DNA of 64,000 bases from Metaphire vulgaris (GCA_018105865.1 CM030832.1:20883936-20947935); one strand, 5' to 3'; positions 23,036-36,096 are shown, counted from the stretch's first letter. A program made the numbers and translations. The notes: a model not told the origin generated them from the letters alone.

Positions 23036-24450
23036 ATGTAAGCTGATGTTCTAGCGCAATTCTGAGATTTATTTGATGGTAAACTTGGACTCATGGAAGG
23101 ACCCGTTCATTTGGAGCTCGACCCAACCTTCCGACCCGTTCAATTGCCTCTCCGTCGAATCACAGTTGCTCTTAAAGACCGCGTTAAAGCGGAGCTACAG
23201 AAAATGGTTAGAGACCAAATACCATCAGTCACATACCAAAAACCATCAGTCACTGAACCTACTCGCTGGGTGTCAGGACTAGTCGTGACTATGAAGACTA
23301 ATGGAAAATTGCATCGTGACGTCATAGTTTTCATGGGTCACGAATTGACGAAGGACGGAATTAAACCTTCAGCATCAAAGATTGCCGCCATCGAGAATTA
23401 TGCCATTCCAGAAGATAAAGCGGCAGTACGTTTTCTCGGTTTTGCAACTTATCTAGCGCGCTTTTGTCCGAATTTCAGCGAAACCACTGCTTTGCTTCGT
23501 CAACTCTTGAAATCAGAGAATGAATTTCTGTGGAGCGACAGACACACAAAAGCTTTCAACAAATTGAATACTATGATAAAATCTACACTTGTGATAGGCT
23601 ACTACGACGGTAAGAAACCGATTTTAATTCAATAGGATGCGAGTTATTTTGGTTTGGGAACAGCTTTAACTCAATCTGGAAAACCCGTAGAACTTGCTAG
23701 TCGTTCTTTGACTGAGTCTGAGAAATCTTTCGCCCAATGTGAAAAAGAAGCATTGTCGATTCTATTTGCTGTGGAGCGCTGGCATTATTATTGTTTTGGA
23801 CGTCGAATAAACTGAGACCGATCATCGACCATTATTGGCGATTTTCAAGAAATGTTTGGCTTCGGCGCCAAAAAGACCAGAAAATGTAATTAAGGCTCCA
23901 AGCCTATGACATAGATCTAAGATTTCGCAGGGGGAAGGATCTAATTTTAGCCAAGTCGCTCAGCAGAGCATGTGACCCCAAAGCCGTGGGAACTGATTTT
24001 ACAGAGCAGATCGCATTACTTCAAACCGTTGAAGCAGAGCAAATGGCAGATGCTAACATCGGTTGCAACAATGGTTGCTACGGACTCTACTCTGAAATTA
24101 ATAACAGCTGCAGCGGGAGATCCGAATTACCTTCGGCTGGAGAAGCAAATTCTAAAAGGTTTCCCTGAGAGAATTCATGACCTCCCCGAAGACCTTCGAC
24201 CTTACGCGACCTTTTCCGACGAACTAAGTGTCAAGCAAGACTTAGTTTTCACAGCAGATCGCTTGATCGTCCCGATCCCCGTACGGAAGGAGCCATTAAA
24301 GAGGATCCATAAACCCCATCTTGGGGTCAATGGATGTGTCAGACATGCGGAGGGAGGTCGTCTTTTGGCCCGGAATGTGTGCGGAAATTAAACGCTTGGT
24401 CGAGACTTGTCATGTCTGCCAGAAACACAAAGACTCGGTGCAAAAATAAC
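23036..24450 (+). pseudogene. Pol relic: deleted RT, RNase H and integrase zinc finger
   Basis: From 23093: ELDPTFRPVQLPLRRI, a locally duplicated PSVTYQKPSVTEP, then VTMKTNGKLHRDVIVFMGHE. The TNGK strand joins directly to the post-palm FMGHELTKDGIKP, so the RT core with YxDD is cleanly deleted. Next come LLRQLLKSENEFLWS, a stop, RNase H (ELASRSLTESEKSFAQCEKE), more stops, and the HHCC finger (RIHKPHLGVNGCVRH ... CHVCQKH). Confidence 0.85.
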
Positions 24451-24537
24451 CTCTGCTACTCCACCCGGAACCAGACCGGCCGTGGCAAATACTAACTAGC
24501 TTGTGACATTTTAACATTTGAAGGCCGGAACTACTTC

Positions 24538-25416
24538 CTCACCGTGGATCTGCTCTCAAATTTCGTGGAAGTCGATCGTCTTTTTTCGAAGCAGACAACT
24601 GATATTATCAACTGTATAAGGCAGCACGTTTGTCACCATGGTTTGCCTGATAAAATCTACAGCGACAATTCACCCTTCAGTTCAGCGGAATTCAAACGCT
24701 TCGCTGAGAAATATGATTTTGAGCATGTCACTTCCTCGCCAAATTATCCTCAAAGTAATGGGAAAGCAGAGTCTACTGTGAAAACTCTTAAGAGAATCAT
24801 GAAAAAAGCAAGAGAAGAAAATAGCGATCCTTATCTAGCGCTGCTCGATTTCCGTAATACACGTTCAGAGCAACTTGCTTTGTCTCCTGCCCAGATACTC
24901 TTCGGAAGACGAACACGGAACACGAAACTACCAATCTGCGACAAATTGCTTTCAACTCCCACCGCTGCGTCTACTAAAACTGCGTTCGAAAATGCCAAAA
25001 TAAAACAAAAATTTGACAATGACAGACAGACAAAGGCGAAGCCTGCGTTAAAAGAAGGGCAAACAGTGCGTGTGAGAGGCCGCAAGGACAAATTCTGGAG
25101 AAAGGCTGAATTCAAGGAAATCCTCCCTTTCCGTTCCTACAACGTCCAGTTTCCTGATTCTTCAATCCGGCGCAGAACTTCTAAACACGACTCATTTTCC
25201 AGCGAAGCCCTTATCCGAATAGTCGACGAACTACAGTCGCGCCAGTCAGATTCTCCAGGTGGCGCTGGTGCTACCTTCCAACCAGCACACGCTCTTCAAC
25301 CACCAGCTCCACAATCAACTGAAGAACAACAGAGGAGGGTGAACCCAGAGCCAATGCAACAACCCTATAAAACTCGCTCGGGACGCACCATCATAAAGCC
25401 AATTAGATATAGATAG
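24538..25416 (+). pseudogene. Ty3/Gypsy integrase core and C-terminus (open but isolated)
   Basis: An uninterrupted frame of about 290 codons. The first Asp is in FLTVDLLSNFVEV, the second in KIYSDNSPFSSAEF, the Glu in QSNGKAESTVK. The second Asp and the Glu are 34 residues apart, one less than the usual 35, apparently from loss of a residue at DNGPQF. The C-terminal part (TVRVRGRKDKFWRKAEF, YKTRSGRTIIKP) is typical of the family's integrase tail. The upstream zinc finger is in another frame, so the ancestral polyprotein is broken. Confidence 0.88.
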
Positions 25417-25547
25417 ACTTAAACCATAACAGCCTTTGACTGATTAACTAGTATGCATTTAGGATGGCATTATGATGGCATTATTTAGTATTGTTTAGCA
25501 CTATTAATTAATTAATTAATGTAGGCATCTAAATGGGGAAAAGGAGA

Positions 25548-25728
25548 TGTCACGTGGTCTCGGACTAACAACATTGAGACCACGCCCACCGTCCAATAAC
25601 GAACATTATAGTGACACTATAGTTATATGTTACGACTGCTTACTATTGCTTATTCAGTCCTGGTTTAGCCGTTGTCAAGGTGACACTCTAATATACATTC
25701 TAATATAATACATATGCTTATCTTTACA
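25548..25728 (+). repeat. 3' LTR
   Basis: Begins TGTCACGTGGTCTCGGACTA and ends ATCTTTACA. About 10 differences from the 5' LTR by eye. Confidence 0.93.
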
Positions 25729-25848
25729 GGTGTCATCTGCCTATCGTTCATTCCTCAGTTAGATTAACACAAGAAGTCATTACAAAAGCCAAAATATATG
25801 CTAGACACTGTTAGTCCAATAGAGAAAAACTGAGAATAACATCTAGGG

Positions 25849-25935
25849 GCCTTTTTATAAAAGGCGGATCGCCGTAATTACTGTAGGGGCTAGAAAAACA
25901 ACTGGGGTGCGGCCCCCGTAGTTTGCATGCTAAAA
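25849..25935 (+). repeat. short module shared with 31766-31850
   Basis: GGGGCCTTTTTATAAAAGGC, GTAATTACTGTAGGGGCTAG and ACAACTGGGGTGCGGCC align with the sequence just before repeat copy 3. The flanking 25729-26030 is otherwise unassigned. Confidence 0.6.
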
Positions 25936-26029
25936 ACAGCCTGGTCCATAGGTTATATGACTACTTCAGACTTCTCATACCATGCCTGGTGTGTATTCCT
26001 ATCTCTGCTGTGTTTTATTTATTTATTTA

Positions 26030-27266
26030 TTGACAATTTATATAGCGCAGTAGACAAGGCTAAGGCCTACAACAAGAGCGCTTAACACAGTTCGTATCCA
26101 ATATTAAATAAATGTGTTCAAATTTCTAATGAATAGTCCAGCTGAGACTGCCCCAGTCACATTGTCTGGAAGAGAGTTCCACAGGCGGGATTCCCCCGCA
26201 CGAATGATCTTTCCCCAAACTTAGGGGTCTTGGACGGGGGGTCCAACAACTGCATTCTCCGACTGGACCTGAGATCTCGATCACAGTCGATCTTCGTACA
26301 AGCACAGTTAGATAATCGGTACAGAGTGGATCGTGTAAAGCCCGATACGTAAGTCAACAGCGCTTGTAGATAATGCGCTGTGGAACACCGAGCCAGTGGA
26401 GTCGATATCTAAGGAGAGGAGTGACGTGGTCACCCCAGCGACAGCCGATGATCATTCGTGCAGCCTGGTTCAGCACTGATTGTAGGCGGTTCAGTCTAGT
26501 ATCCGGAAGTCCAAGAAGCACGCCGTTATAGTAAACAATTCGTGTCAGTACCAGGGCGCGCACTAGCTTGATAGCCGCGCTCACTGGCAAGTACCGCCGA
26601 ATTGACCTCACTCTCGCAGTTGGTAGTGGGCAGCCTGGCAGGAGCGTATAAAATTGATAACGTGCGAATCACAGGATAGTCTCATCTAGGAGCACTCCCA
26701 TAAGACGTAAGCTCTCAGAGGGAGCAATGGCTGCATCTGCCACCACAAACTTAGCAGATGACTTAGCAGATGCCTTCTCCTGGGGTGCTCATCCGCATAA
26801 ATTCCGTCTTGGCCGGATTCAGTGCGAACCGCTTCTCTTCCGTCCACGTAACAATAGCTGCTATACAGTCAGTGAAACGAATCCGTAGTCGCTCCACTTC
26901 CGAGGGTAAGCATGACGAGTAGGTCTGTTTATCGTCTGCATAACTATGCGGCGTAAGACCGAAAACCTTGATGTCGCGATGGACATCCGCTGTATACAGT
27001 ATGAATAGCAAGGGGCCTAAGACTGATCCTGGCGGCACACCGTGTTGGACTCGACGCAAAGAAGACATTTGATTGTTACACCACACTGCCTGTGTTCAAT
27101 CGGCTAGATAGCTCTTGATCCAGAGAAGTGGAAGGCCGTCCAGACCGTAAGATATCCCCAGTCGCCGGGTGAGGATCTGGTGATCCACCGTATCAAACGC
27201 TGCCGAAAGATGGAGTAGGCAGAGAAGTGCTACTCGTCCATTCGATGTTGCATCCACCAGGTCATT
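26030..27266 (-). pseudogene. CR1/L2-like LINE, 5'-truncated
   Basis: Minus strand from 27266: LHLSAAFDTVDHQILTRRL (RT motif A), then GVPPGSVLGPLLFILYTADV and HSYADDKQTYSSC (motifs B and C with YADD), then ALVLTRIVYYNGVLLGLPDT, RLQSVLNQAARMIIGCRW and LHWLGVPQRI. The 3' end carries the GCGCTATATAAATTGTC box. At least three frameshifts separate the pieces and the endonuclease is missing. Confidence 0.9.
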
Positions 27267-27324
27267 AAGGTTTTAATGTTGGTTTAATGTTGATTTAGTG
27301 TTGGTCGTAGTAATCAAATCTCTT

Positions 27325-27327
<3 letters not shown>

Positions 27328-27360
<33 letters not shown>
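27328..27360. repeat. (TG)n microsatellite
   Basis: About 14 GT units, seen directly. Confidence 0.95.
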
Positions 27361-27520
27361 TCCACAAGCTTTGCAGATGTGCACATCCCTCTGACCCCAA
27401 CGAGGCATCAGAACTGATTGGTCCTTGCATCACGGTCTCATCTTTTAATCTACACTGCAGTGTTCGGCTATGCGCTTGAGCGTGTGTGCGTCAGTTTGAA
27501 AGACACTGCTTCTCTTAAAA

Positions 27521-28567
27521 CATTGGTTCCCAAGCTTCCCTGGCTCGGGACCCACTTTAGAATATCTTGGCCAGCTCGCGACCCATTGAATAGAATTAAA
27601 GCATTTGCCCATTAAAGACTGTTCCATAAATCGGGGCCAAAATACATTTGCATCGATGACTTGATAAATGATTGTAGCATCACAATTGGCATATTTAGAG
27701 CAATGGAATGAACAGTAGAAAACGTGTTAAACTAATCTTAGCAAAGAATTTAAATAGTATAATGGAACGTACAAACAGCTTTTTAACTGACCTTAGCAAG
27801 ATCCGTGCGACAGATGGGCCTGCATTTGACTAACATAATTATATTTACGCTTCACCTTGCATGTCTTTTTTGCACGCGAAGGTCTATTAACAAGAGATGC
27901 ACTGGCATCGTCGTCCGACTGAATTACATTAATTCATTCACACTTGCTAGATTTTCACGTTTTCGCTTAAGAAATTTATCCATATTTACACCATATTTTT
28001 ACAGAAATCTTAAAATTTCTAAAGATTGTTTTGATAGAAGCAAACGATTCTAGTGCATTCGATCACCATTTCCTTTTTAGATACAATATACTGGCACAAA
28101 GAAATCGGCAAATGGTTAAACGCGCGTCTCAGATATCTTCTGCCCATCAAGCCTACCAGCTATCCTCACGTGGTCCCCGCCCCGTTCCAGCAGAGGCACG
28201 GTAGATACTGGATGTTGGGCCCCGGTAATCATCATTTCAATTGAGTAACGCGAAGAAGATCATATCCGGTTGACATTGGCCTTGCGCTGCCAAGTGTAGG
28301 GCAAGTATGACTAGATTTTTGAAACGGGTCAAACCCACTGCTCGCATCTCCCCTCTACTAGATAGAGCAGATATCCTCGGATCATCCGCAGACTAACCAC
28401 GGATGGGCTTGACGGCCACAATAACCGTAGTTGGTTATCTGCAGCAGTGAGTGAGCTACGAGCGCAAGTTATAGCCCAACTGTGGTCAAATGCTATGTAT
28501 CCGTTACAAATCCGAGGGAATTTGGCGACCCACTTTTGGGTCGCGACCCACAGTTTAAGAAATAATG
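27521..28567. mobile_element. hAT-like element, about 1 kb (non-autonomous)
   Basis: The left end CATTGGTTCCCAAGCTTCCC and right end (reverse complement CATTATTTCTTAAACTGTGG) are imperfect inverted repeats. Both run into GGGACCCAC/GTGGGTCGCGACCC blocks, typical of Charlie-like hATs. Flanks TCTTAAAA and TTTTAAAA agree at 7 of 8 positions. No transposase frame is recognised inside. Confidence 0.7.
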
Positions 28568-29180
28568 TTTTAAAAGACTGCCCAACGCCAGGGAGGCTGT
28601 AAGCCGGGGAGGGATCAGTGCCTATTCTCGCAATGTTAATGGGATTTTGGTGGTCAATCTTAAAGCTGATTGGTCAGGGCGTCAGGCCACCTAGCGAATG
28701 GATGCTCAACTATATTCTTGTTTGCCGATGCAACCTTGGTCCAGTTAAAAACACATTTCCTGCATTATTCGGTCTTTTTGAGTACCATTCCCGTATATAA
28801 TGGTTCAAATAATTTATTAGTCTAATGAATTAGTGTAATAATTCTATTGTATTTCGCCTTTAGTAATAAAACTATGCATAAATGTAGCTATTAGCGCAGA
28901 CTGCCGTAATATATCATTTTTGTAGCGCACATTCTAACATGCATGATAAAACTACGTGCTCAGTATCTCTGTGACCATTTGCTGCATATGTACAGCACTA
29001 TAGCGGCCTTCTTACAATCTTAGTAGACAGCTACTTAAGGATGGGGGCTGTCCATTAATTACGTCAGCAATTTGGGGAGGGGTTTGAAAAGTTTGACAGT
29101 TGTTCATAGGGGAGGGTGGGTGAAGAGAAGTTGACGTCAACAATTTCACTTTCTACAAATAATAAAAAATAGGAAATTTC
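28568..29180. other. no recognisable gene
   Basis: AT-rich. GGGCTGTCCATTAATTACGTC (29045) resembles the end of the TIR element at 5332; no second end was located. Confidence 0.5.
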
Positions 29181-29189
29181 ATGCAATAC

Positions 29190-29785
29190 TACTTATTGAT
29201 ACTATGCCTTGCTTGCTGCAACTCCCTTCTCTTTGGCATCTCAAAATCCAACCTGGCTAAACATCGAGTTCAAAATTTCCTGGCTCGGGTGGTTTCAAAA
29301 ACCCCAAAACGCGAGCATATAACCCCAGTTCATAAGGGTTTTCATTGGCTTCCAATTAAAGAAAGGATAGACTTTAAAATCTGTCTTCAGGTATACAAAA
29401 CTCTATTACAAGGAACCTAGTTACCTTCTTTCTAAACTTTCTATGCAAACAAGCAAATACTCAACCAGATTCTCGTCTGCAATAGTTCTCTCCCTCTCCC
29501 ATACTTGGACAGTTCTTGGTTCTCGTGCTTTTTCAGTGGCTGCACCCAAGCTTTGGAACTCATTGCCTCAACATGTGCGCATTGCAAATTCATTACAGAT
29601 TTTTAGAAAAAGATTAAAAATCTTTTTGATCTGGCCTATCAACCATAGACTTGTCACCCGTTTGCCTGGCCGGATTCCCTGGATTTGACCTGGATCTCTA
29701 ATTATTTGGATTTGGTGTGCCATTGGTTGATGCTCCTGTGCATTATGAAGTGGCGCTATAGAAGTCTAAGATTAGATTAGATTAC
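29190..29785 (+). pseudogene. CR1/L2-like LINE 3' fragment
   Basis: CNSLLFGISKSNLAKHRVQN, HWLPIKERIDFKICLQVYK, then after a frame change VLGSRAFSVAAPKLWNSLPQ and IFRKRLKIF. The 3' UTR shares TTTGGATTTGGTGTGCCATT with 5840-5870 and ends in (TTAGA)n. Confidence 0.88.
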
Positions 29786-30840
29786 AATGGAAAAAAGCAT
29801 GGCAAAAAAGGTAATCACCACCACATATTGACACTCGATGGGCAAAAAATAATCATCACCGCAAACTAATAATCTTGTTATTGGGACCTGTCATTGATCT
29901 TGGGGTGGGTGGGGGTCAAAAGTTGTTGACATAATTATAGGGGCAACTGACAGTTGACAAGGGAGGGTCACAAATTGCCCAAAAATTGTTGACATACCGG
30001 GTAATTACTTTTGGGCAGGGACCCCAGAATTTTCGACATCCCAAAATTGATAATCCTAGAAATACCGTAACCCTGGTAGGATTTTTCTGTGTTGAAAACC
30101 ACATCTAAAGTCAACTGTTTGCCGTTGTAACACACATAAGAGGTTATTTGCCTTTTCCTCAGTGCTTGATCATTGTGGTAGGAAAAACTTTATAGTCACT
30201 GCTTGCTGACTTGTCTACTCTTTAAATAAAAGTTCATGGGAATTGGGAGTGCTCCCAATGACAGGGAGTCAGAATGCCAATGATATGACTCTCTGACTCT
30301 CATATAATAATGTACAGTATATGTGTTTGTCTCATAGGTTATAAAAACAAAGACCAGTCGGAGTTAATATGAAAAGATCGTAAAAGCTTTATTTCTTAGC
30401 TGAAAGAGTGAAATCAGTTAGAAAATTATAATTTTTAAAAGCCATAAGCATAACAGATACTGTGTACAATACTTTCCACTTAATTTTTCACTCTACAAGT
30501 TCTTATTATTACATCTTTGCAATAATACAACTGATATTTAAATTTGAATATTATATGAAAGTAATGCAGAATAATTTCAAATGCAATCCGGCTAAATAGC
30601 TGCTCATGATGCTAACTACGCTGTACTGTAATCAAATAATCAAATGCAGGATTGACCACTGGATGAGTGATTTCAACAAATGCTATGCAACTAAATCCAT
30701 TAAGTGTGTAATATGGTAGTATCTTATCAAAATTTACCAAATATATGACTAGAAATTGGCAGATGACATGAAAATAATACACCACAAATACAGACACCTA
30801 AGAGAAAACGTAATAAACACTCAAAAGAGAAGGAGAGAGA
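29786..30840. other. no recognisable gene
   Basis: 29885-30065 has repeated TTGTTGACAT/GGGGTC motifs of unknown origin. The rest is AT-rich with no supported frame. Confidence 0.5.
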
Positions 30841-31065
30841 ATGGGAATGAATATTAACTCCAACAAAGTGTAGAAAGATTCAACTATCTGGGAAGCCTCC
30901 TGACCGGGGACAATGACTGCAACTAAGAAATCAAGAATAGGATTTGAAAAGCCCACGGAGCTTTCAACAAAATGAAGATTTTCTGGAAAATATGAAGATA
31001 GCCAACAAGACTAAATTAAAATTATTCCAAACATGGTATATTAAGCATTGTATTATATGCAGGGA
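30841..31065 (+). pseudogene. RTE-like LINE reverse transcriptase fragment
   Basis: The plus frame reads VERFNYLGSLLTGDNDCN, stop, EIKNRI, KAHGAFNKMKIFWKI, KLKLFQTWYIKHCII. This is the strand following the YADD palm in RTE RTs (F-x-Y-L-G-S ... E-I-K-x-R-I). Several stops. Confidence 0.8.
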
Positions 31066-31765
31066 TTTATCTACACCCCAGTGGGGGAGGGGGAGGTACA
31101 CCCCCGGTTTTTGACAGACAATCCTACACCCTTATCAGGGTGGTGTTGATAGCACTGAAACAGACATATGTTAAAAGTAGTATGACGTTTATCACCATTT
31201 ACTGACCGACTGTAGTTGCAAAATATTCAAAAAAGGTTTTCATTCATAAAGGTTTTCATTCATAAAACATTTCCTGGCTTCTTTCGTCGTTTTTAAAACC
31301 CCTGAGGCACATAAGGTCAGCGAGATGGTTTTATAAAGTTCACATTCTCGCTGACATGTGCATTCGGGGGTGACTTTTAGGCCGTCGGCCTAAATTATCG
31401 CGCTAGAAAATGACCCTAACCCTTTCAACGAAATTTCTTTCAGTGTTTACGGACTACTTTCGGTTACGCCGCTCGTCTCCACCTCTACCGGGTTTTAATT
31501 GCGAAAATTTAAAAAAGGAAATAATTCGAGAATGTGTAAAACTATTATTACAATAAACTGCCGAACAATTCGCCATGACAATTATTGATAAACCAGATGA
31601 CCGAGAAACAAAATGTCGGCCGATCTTAAATCGATACTAGCGCACCTAGCGGATGGATGCTGCTCGCAAGGTATGGTCCATTACAGGTTTTGTGCCCACC
31701 GATCTCTCCCCGGCTTACATCCTCCCTGCCAACTCCCAAGGGACAAAAACTCGGAATAACCTCCA
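31066..31765. other. no recognisable gene
   Basis: A G-rich stretch with CACCCC (31075-31105) and AT-rich DNA. No domain or repeat boundary found. Confidence 0.45.
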
Positions 31766-31998
31766 TGGGGACTTTTTTATGAAAGGGGCCGCCATAATTA
31801 CTGCGGGGCTAGGAAAACTACTGGGGGCGCGGCCTGCTAATTTAACATGTTCAAAAACACCGTTGGAGAAACAAAAGCCGTGGATCAAGCAGGAGTCGGC
31901 GGCGGAAGACGATCGGGAAACCGAGCGGGCTTTGGGGGCCGCCCGACCACCAGCCGCGCGACGAGATCGCGAGCCGGGGTCGCCGCAATAATAGAAAG
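31766..31998 (+). repeat. unrecognised dispersed repeat family, copy 3 (partial)
   Basis: 31853-31990 matches the reverse complement of 3606-3735 closely (AACCGAGCGGGC, GCGCGACGAGATCGCGAGCC). 31766-31850 matches 25849-25935. A 112-codon frame (31653-31991) is not conserved in copy 1. Confidence 0.7.
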
Positions 31999-32038
31999 TT
32001 CTTCTTCTTCTTCTTCTTCTTCTTCTTCTTCTTCTTCC
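31999..32038. repeat. (TTC)n microsatellite
   Basis: About 13 TTC units directly after repeat copy 3. Confidence 0.95.
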
Positions 32039-32112
32039 ATCATGTACGACGACGTTTTATACGAAATGACTCCAGGTCTTCCAGTCTCTTCTCATGTGTG
32101 TTGCTTCTTCTA

Positions 32113-32687
32113 CAGGGTGGCCCAAAAACCGAACAGTAACAGTTTTCTTTATATAATGTCTAACAATTAAATCTTTAGTGCCATTTTTTATTCATTTATA
32201 CATTTTCTTTGTCTCCTGACGTAATTAGTCTATCATAGTTGATTGGTTAAAGTTGTGAATTTATAGCAAATTATGGAGTAGCTGCCACGTGAGAACATTG
32301 CGTTTATTGAGCCTGACATTTGCCTCCCCCCCAAACCCAGACCTGAGTCCAGTCGACTACGCTGTTTGAGGCGCCATTAAACAGATGGTATACCGTCGTC
32401 GACGCTAGACTGCACTGGATCAGATGAAATAAGCTATCGTCAAAGCAAGTTGCTCCAGCAAGTTGTCCAACGTTTCATTGACCGCGCACTTGGTCAATGG
32501 CGCCGTCGGCTTGAATGCGTTGTCCAGCAACAGGGACACATTGATCATTTAATGTGAAGAAATCCATCTAAAAATTGCTCCAGCAAATATAATTGCTCTA
32601 TTTTTTAAAATTTGCAACGGTTATATTTGAATTGCGTTACTAGAGTATTATCAATTTATCATTGTGCGACTTTGTTGGGCCACTCTG
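32113..32687 (+). mobile_element. mariner-type element, 575 bp, with transposase C-terminal relic
   Basis: TA at 32111-32112 and 32688-32689. Ends CAGGGTGGCCCAA and, on the other strand, CAGAGTGGCCCAA. Plus-strand relic at 32328-32557: PNPDLSPVDYAV (third catalytic Asp), then after stops and a frameshift FIDRALGQWRRRLECVVQQQ. The upstream two thirds of the transposase are deleted. Confidence 0.88.
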
Positions 32688-32700
32688 TAAGTTCGGAGTT

Positions 32701-32791
32701 TGTTTTCCGACATCTTTTATATGATTGTTGCGAATCTGGTAGATTCCGCAACAATCAAAAATAAAAATCTTATAAAAGATGTCGGAAAACA
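32701..32791. repeat. 91 bp imperfect inverted repeat
   Basis: Outer arms GTTTTCCGACATCTTTTAT and its complement, inner arms TGATTGTTGCG and CGCAACAATCA. It lies 13 bp from the mariner element and could be a small MITE. Confidence 0.85.
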
Positions 32792-33377
32792 AATTATTAC
32801 ATAATCAAATGATTACATAATCACATAGAATTGCCGCTATAGAAGCTTTTTACCCAGTATCCGCTCAAGCCTGCTCTTTTGTCTCGGCCTCAACCTAAGT
32901 CATATAGACCATGAATGCAATCAGTACGGTTGCTGCTTCCTGCCGTCTGCCCCTCTAGTCAATGCAGTGGTAGTTTTAACGTCACTCGCCATGTGGAAAT
33001 AGAGGCTATATATTATATAAGCTAGCTCACAAAGACCCCGCGGCTTTTTCTCCGCAAAGAATACCGGAAGACCCTTGAAGAGGACATGGACCGTTCCCTG
33101 GACTCTTCCTCTTGTTCTGCCCTACGGTGTGATTTGCCTTGCCCTGCTATATAAGAGCCTCTAGAATTACACCCTGTATAGTGTATACAGTGTTTAAGGG
33201 CGTATACTATGCATATCAGACCTATCCCCATATATGAGCCAGTGATGGTGTTGTCTATTCTTCAAACCCACACCTGGTTCAGTTTTACGTATAGTTAGCC
33301 TCTGATTTTCGGTCTTTATAATAAATATGCTTATTTATTTTATACTGTTGACCGGTCTTTCCATTCAGTTTCCCTCT
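32792..33377. other. no recognisable gene
   Basis: Mixed-composition DNA. Minus frame 33022-33231 has no domain that I recognise. Confidence 0.5.
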
Positions 33378-33380
33378 TAA

Positions 33381-33465
<85 letters not shown>

Positions 33466-36096
33466 GACAATTTATAGAGCGCAGTAAGCATAGTGAAGAC
33501 TAAAGTCAAGAGCGCTTAACAATGAACGCTATAAGAGATATTAAACATATGCGTCTTAAGGCACTTGGGGAGGTCACAATAGTCACGTTCTTTGGCAGAG
33601 AGTTCCACAGACTCGGATTGCCTCTACGGAAGTATCTGTCACCAAAGACAGCCGTCTTGGACGGAGGAGTGACCACCAATTGACGACAGTTGCTTTGAGT
33701 GAAGCCGCGATCGCCGGTCGACCACCGTGGACTTGATGACCAGGCCCGATAAGTAGCTGGGGCAAAAGGGCCGGAAATGTTAGCCAACAACGCTTGAAAT
33801 CTATGCGCTCCGGGATCCTGAGCCAGTGAAGATTATCGCGTAGAAACGGTGTCACGTGCTCGTTCCAACTCGAACTAAAGATCAGACGAGCTGAGACGTT
33901 TAACACCGACTGAAGACGATCTAGTTGGTTGGCAGGAAGTCCAAGCAGAACGCTATTATAATATTCTACTTGTGCTAAGACGAGGGCACGGACGAGGTTG
34001 ATGACGACAGGCACCGCAGGTTTCGACGGATCTCCCTGATCCTTCGCAGCTGAAATAAACAAGTACGAATGACATTGTCCAAATGTCCGACAAACGAGTG
34101 TCTCGTCAAAAAGAACTCCAAGGAGGCGCAGATCTGTGCTCGGAGTGACATCAGCATCACCAATCGGAAGCGTATTCCGACATATGAGATGCCTCCTCCG
34201 AAGAGTACTTAACCAGAGGATTTCGGTCTTCCCCGGGTTCAGCGAGATTTTGATCAGTCAACCTCTGGACTGACGAGATGCAGTAATACGGGACCGCAAA
34301 CATTCTACGTCAGACGGAGGGCAGGAGGCGTAAACCTGAACGTCATCAGCGTAGGAATGATAGGCAAGCCCACACGTTTCGATGATACGACCAATATCCG
34401 CCACATGGAGCATAAACAATAGTGGACCGAGTGCAGATCCTTGTGGCACCCCACTAAGAACACGGCATGGAGCCGACGTGTGTCCCTTCCAGCTAACAGA
34501 CTGAAACCTATTGGCCAAGTAGTTCCGAATCTAAGACCTTTTGGTCCCATAAGTGGATTAAAGTCCGCGAATGAGGATGTCATGGTCCACCGTGTCGAAA
34601 GCAGCCGAGAGATCCAGGAGACAGAAGAGGGCCAGCCACATGTCCATTGGCGACCGCTTCAACAATGTCATTGTAAATGCGCAGAACCGCAGTTTCGGTG
34701 GAATGACCCATCCGATAGGCGGATTGGCCTTTAGGCATTAGTCCATTCATCGTCAAATAGGCCAAGAATTGATTATGAACAACTCTCTCAAGCAGCTTAG
34801 ACAAGAAAGGAAGATCGGAAACGGGACGTAAGTTAGATAATTCCACTTGGTCCAAGCCTGGCCGTTTGAGGTGCGGGTAGACTCGCTCGCTTCTGTGACG
34901 ATGGAAAATTTCCACTGCTTAAAGAGGTCGACAGTAGAGTCGTGAGAAACGGAGCAAGCGTCTCAATGGACTCTTTGAGTAGCCATATCGGGAGGGGGTC
35001 GGTTTGGCATTGTTTACAAGGTGACGCCATCACGATAGAATCGAAGGAACAGAGAACGAAGTGAGAACGGACCCAGAGTAATCCTAAAATTTGGCCGGGC
35101 CAGCGTTTGCCGTTCTCTCTCTGATTGCATATACCTTACCATTCATGAACTGGTGGTAATCTTCAGCAGAGAAACTCGATGGCTGACAAGGCCTCTTGCC
35201 ACGATTACCCATCAGCGTGTCCAGACGTTTCCATGTCTGCACTGTGTCACCTTTAGCAGCGTCAAGGGCGCTGTTCCAGTAGTGTCGACCCTTCTGCCTC
35301 CTACTAGCTTTAAGAGCTGAACGCCAGGCGGTGTGTAGCTGCCTCACCATCCGTCCTCTCTCGCCTTCCGGTATGACCGCTCGAGGCGTCGCGCATCTCG
35401 TTTAGACAGCCTGCAGTCGGCATCATAAAATGGCCGATGAGGACGAATGCGCACCGAGATCCCGGTCACTGGCGCCAAATCGTCAAGAATCTCCGTAATA
35501 TCGGCAAAGTAGCAGTCAGCAAGATCCGAAGCGGCTCTACCTTGAACGACGGGTTGGCAGAGCTGAGGCGCTTTTAACCTAGTAACAAACTCATCAGAAC
35601 TAAAGCCATTCCACTTCCTGCGGAGTACTTTTGTATAGGTTGGACGACGATCCCGACTAGCAGTCGGGATCGTCCAATGAATCACCTTGCGGTCAGACAG
35701 ACCAGACTCTTTTACACGGTAACATCGTCAAAGCCTTGATCATCGGAAGTTAGAAACGACATCTAGTAAACCTCCTTGGTCATGGGTCGGTTCCTAGACG
35801 AGCTGACGTAACGAGAAAGCGTCTATGAGATGACGAAATTTCAGAACGTCAGAATCTGTGGGCCGCTCGAGGTGAATATTCGCATCATCTACCACTAGCA
35901 ACCGGCATTTATACTTAGCCAGCGCCTCAAGGAATGTGGCAAATTCTTTAAAGAATAGTTCCGTAACGCTCTGCGAGTATGGCCGGTATATAGCGACCAG
36001 AAGAAACGGAGTAAAACCGCCGCCGATTCTACAGCACAAGTGTTCGAATGTGGTCAGGTCTAACTTGGTATGAATCTTAGCGATATTTATTCCCGG

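Larger units (their letters stand above)
22754..25728 (+). mobile_element. internally deleted Ty3/Gypsy element with tRNA-Leu primer site
   Basis: LTRs of 180 and 181 bp, a clear primer site and a purine run (GGGGAAAAGGAGA) bound a 2.6 kb interior. The interior has no gag and lacks the RT palm; RNase H and integrase remain. No matching target duplication was found (CCCAT left, GGTGT right). Either an end was altered or this is a recombinant. Confidence 0.92.
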
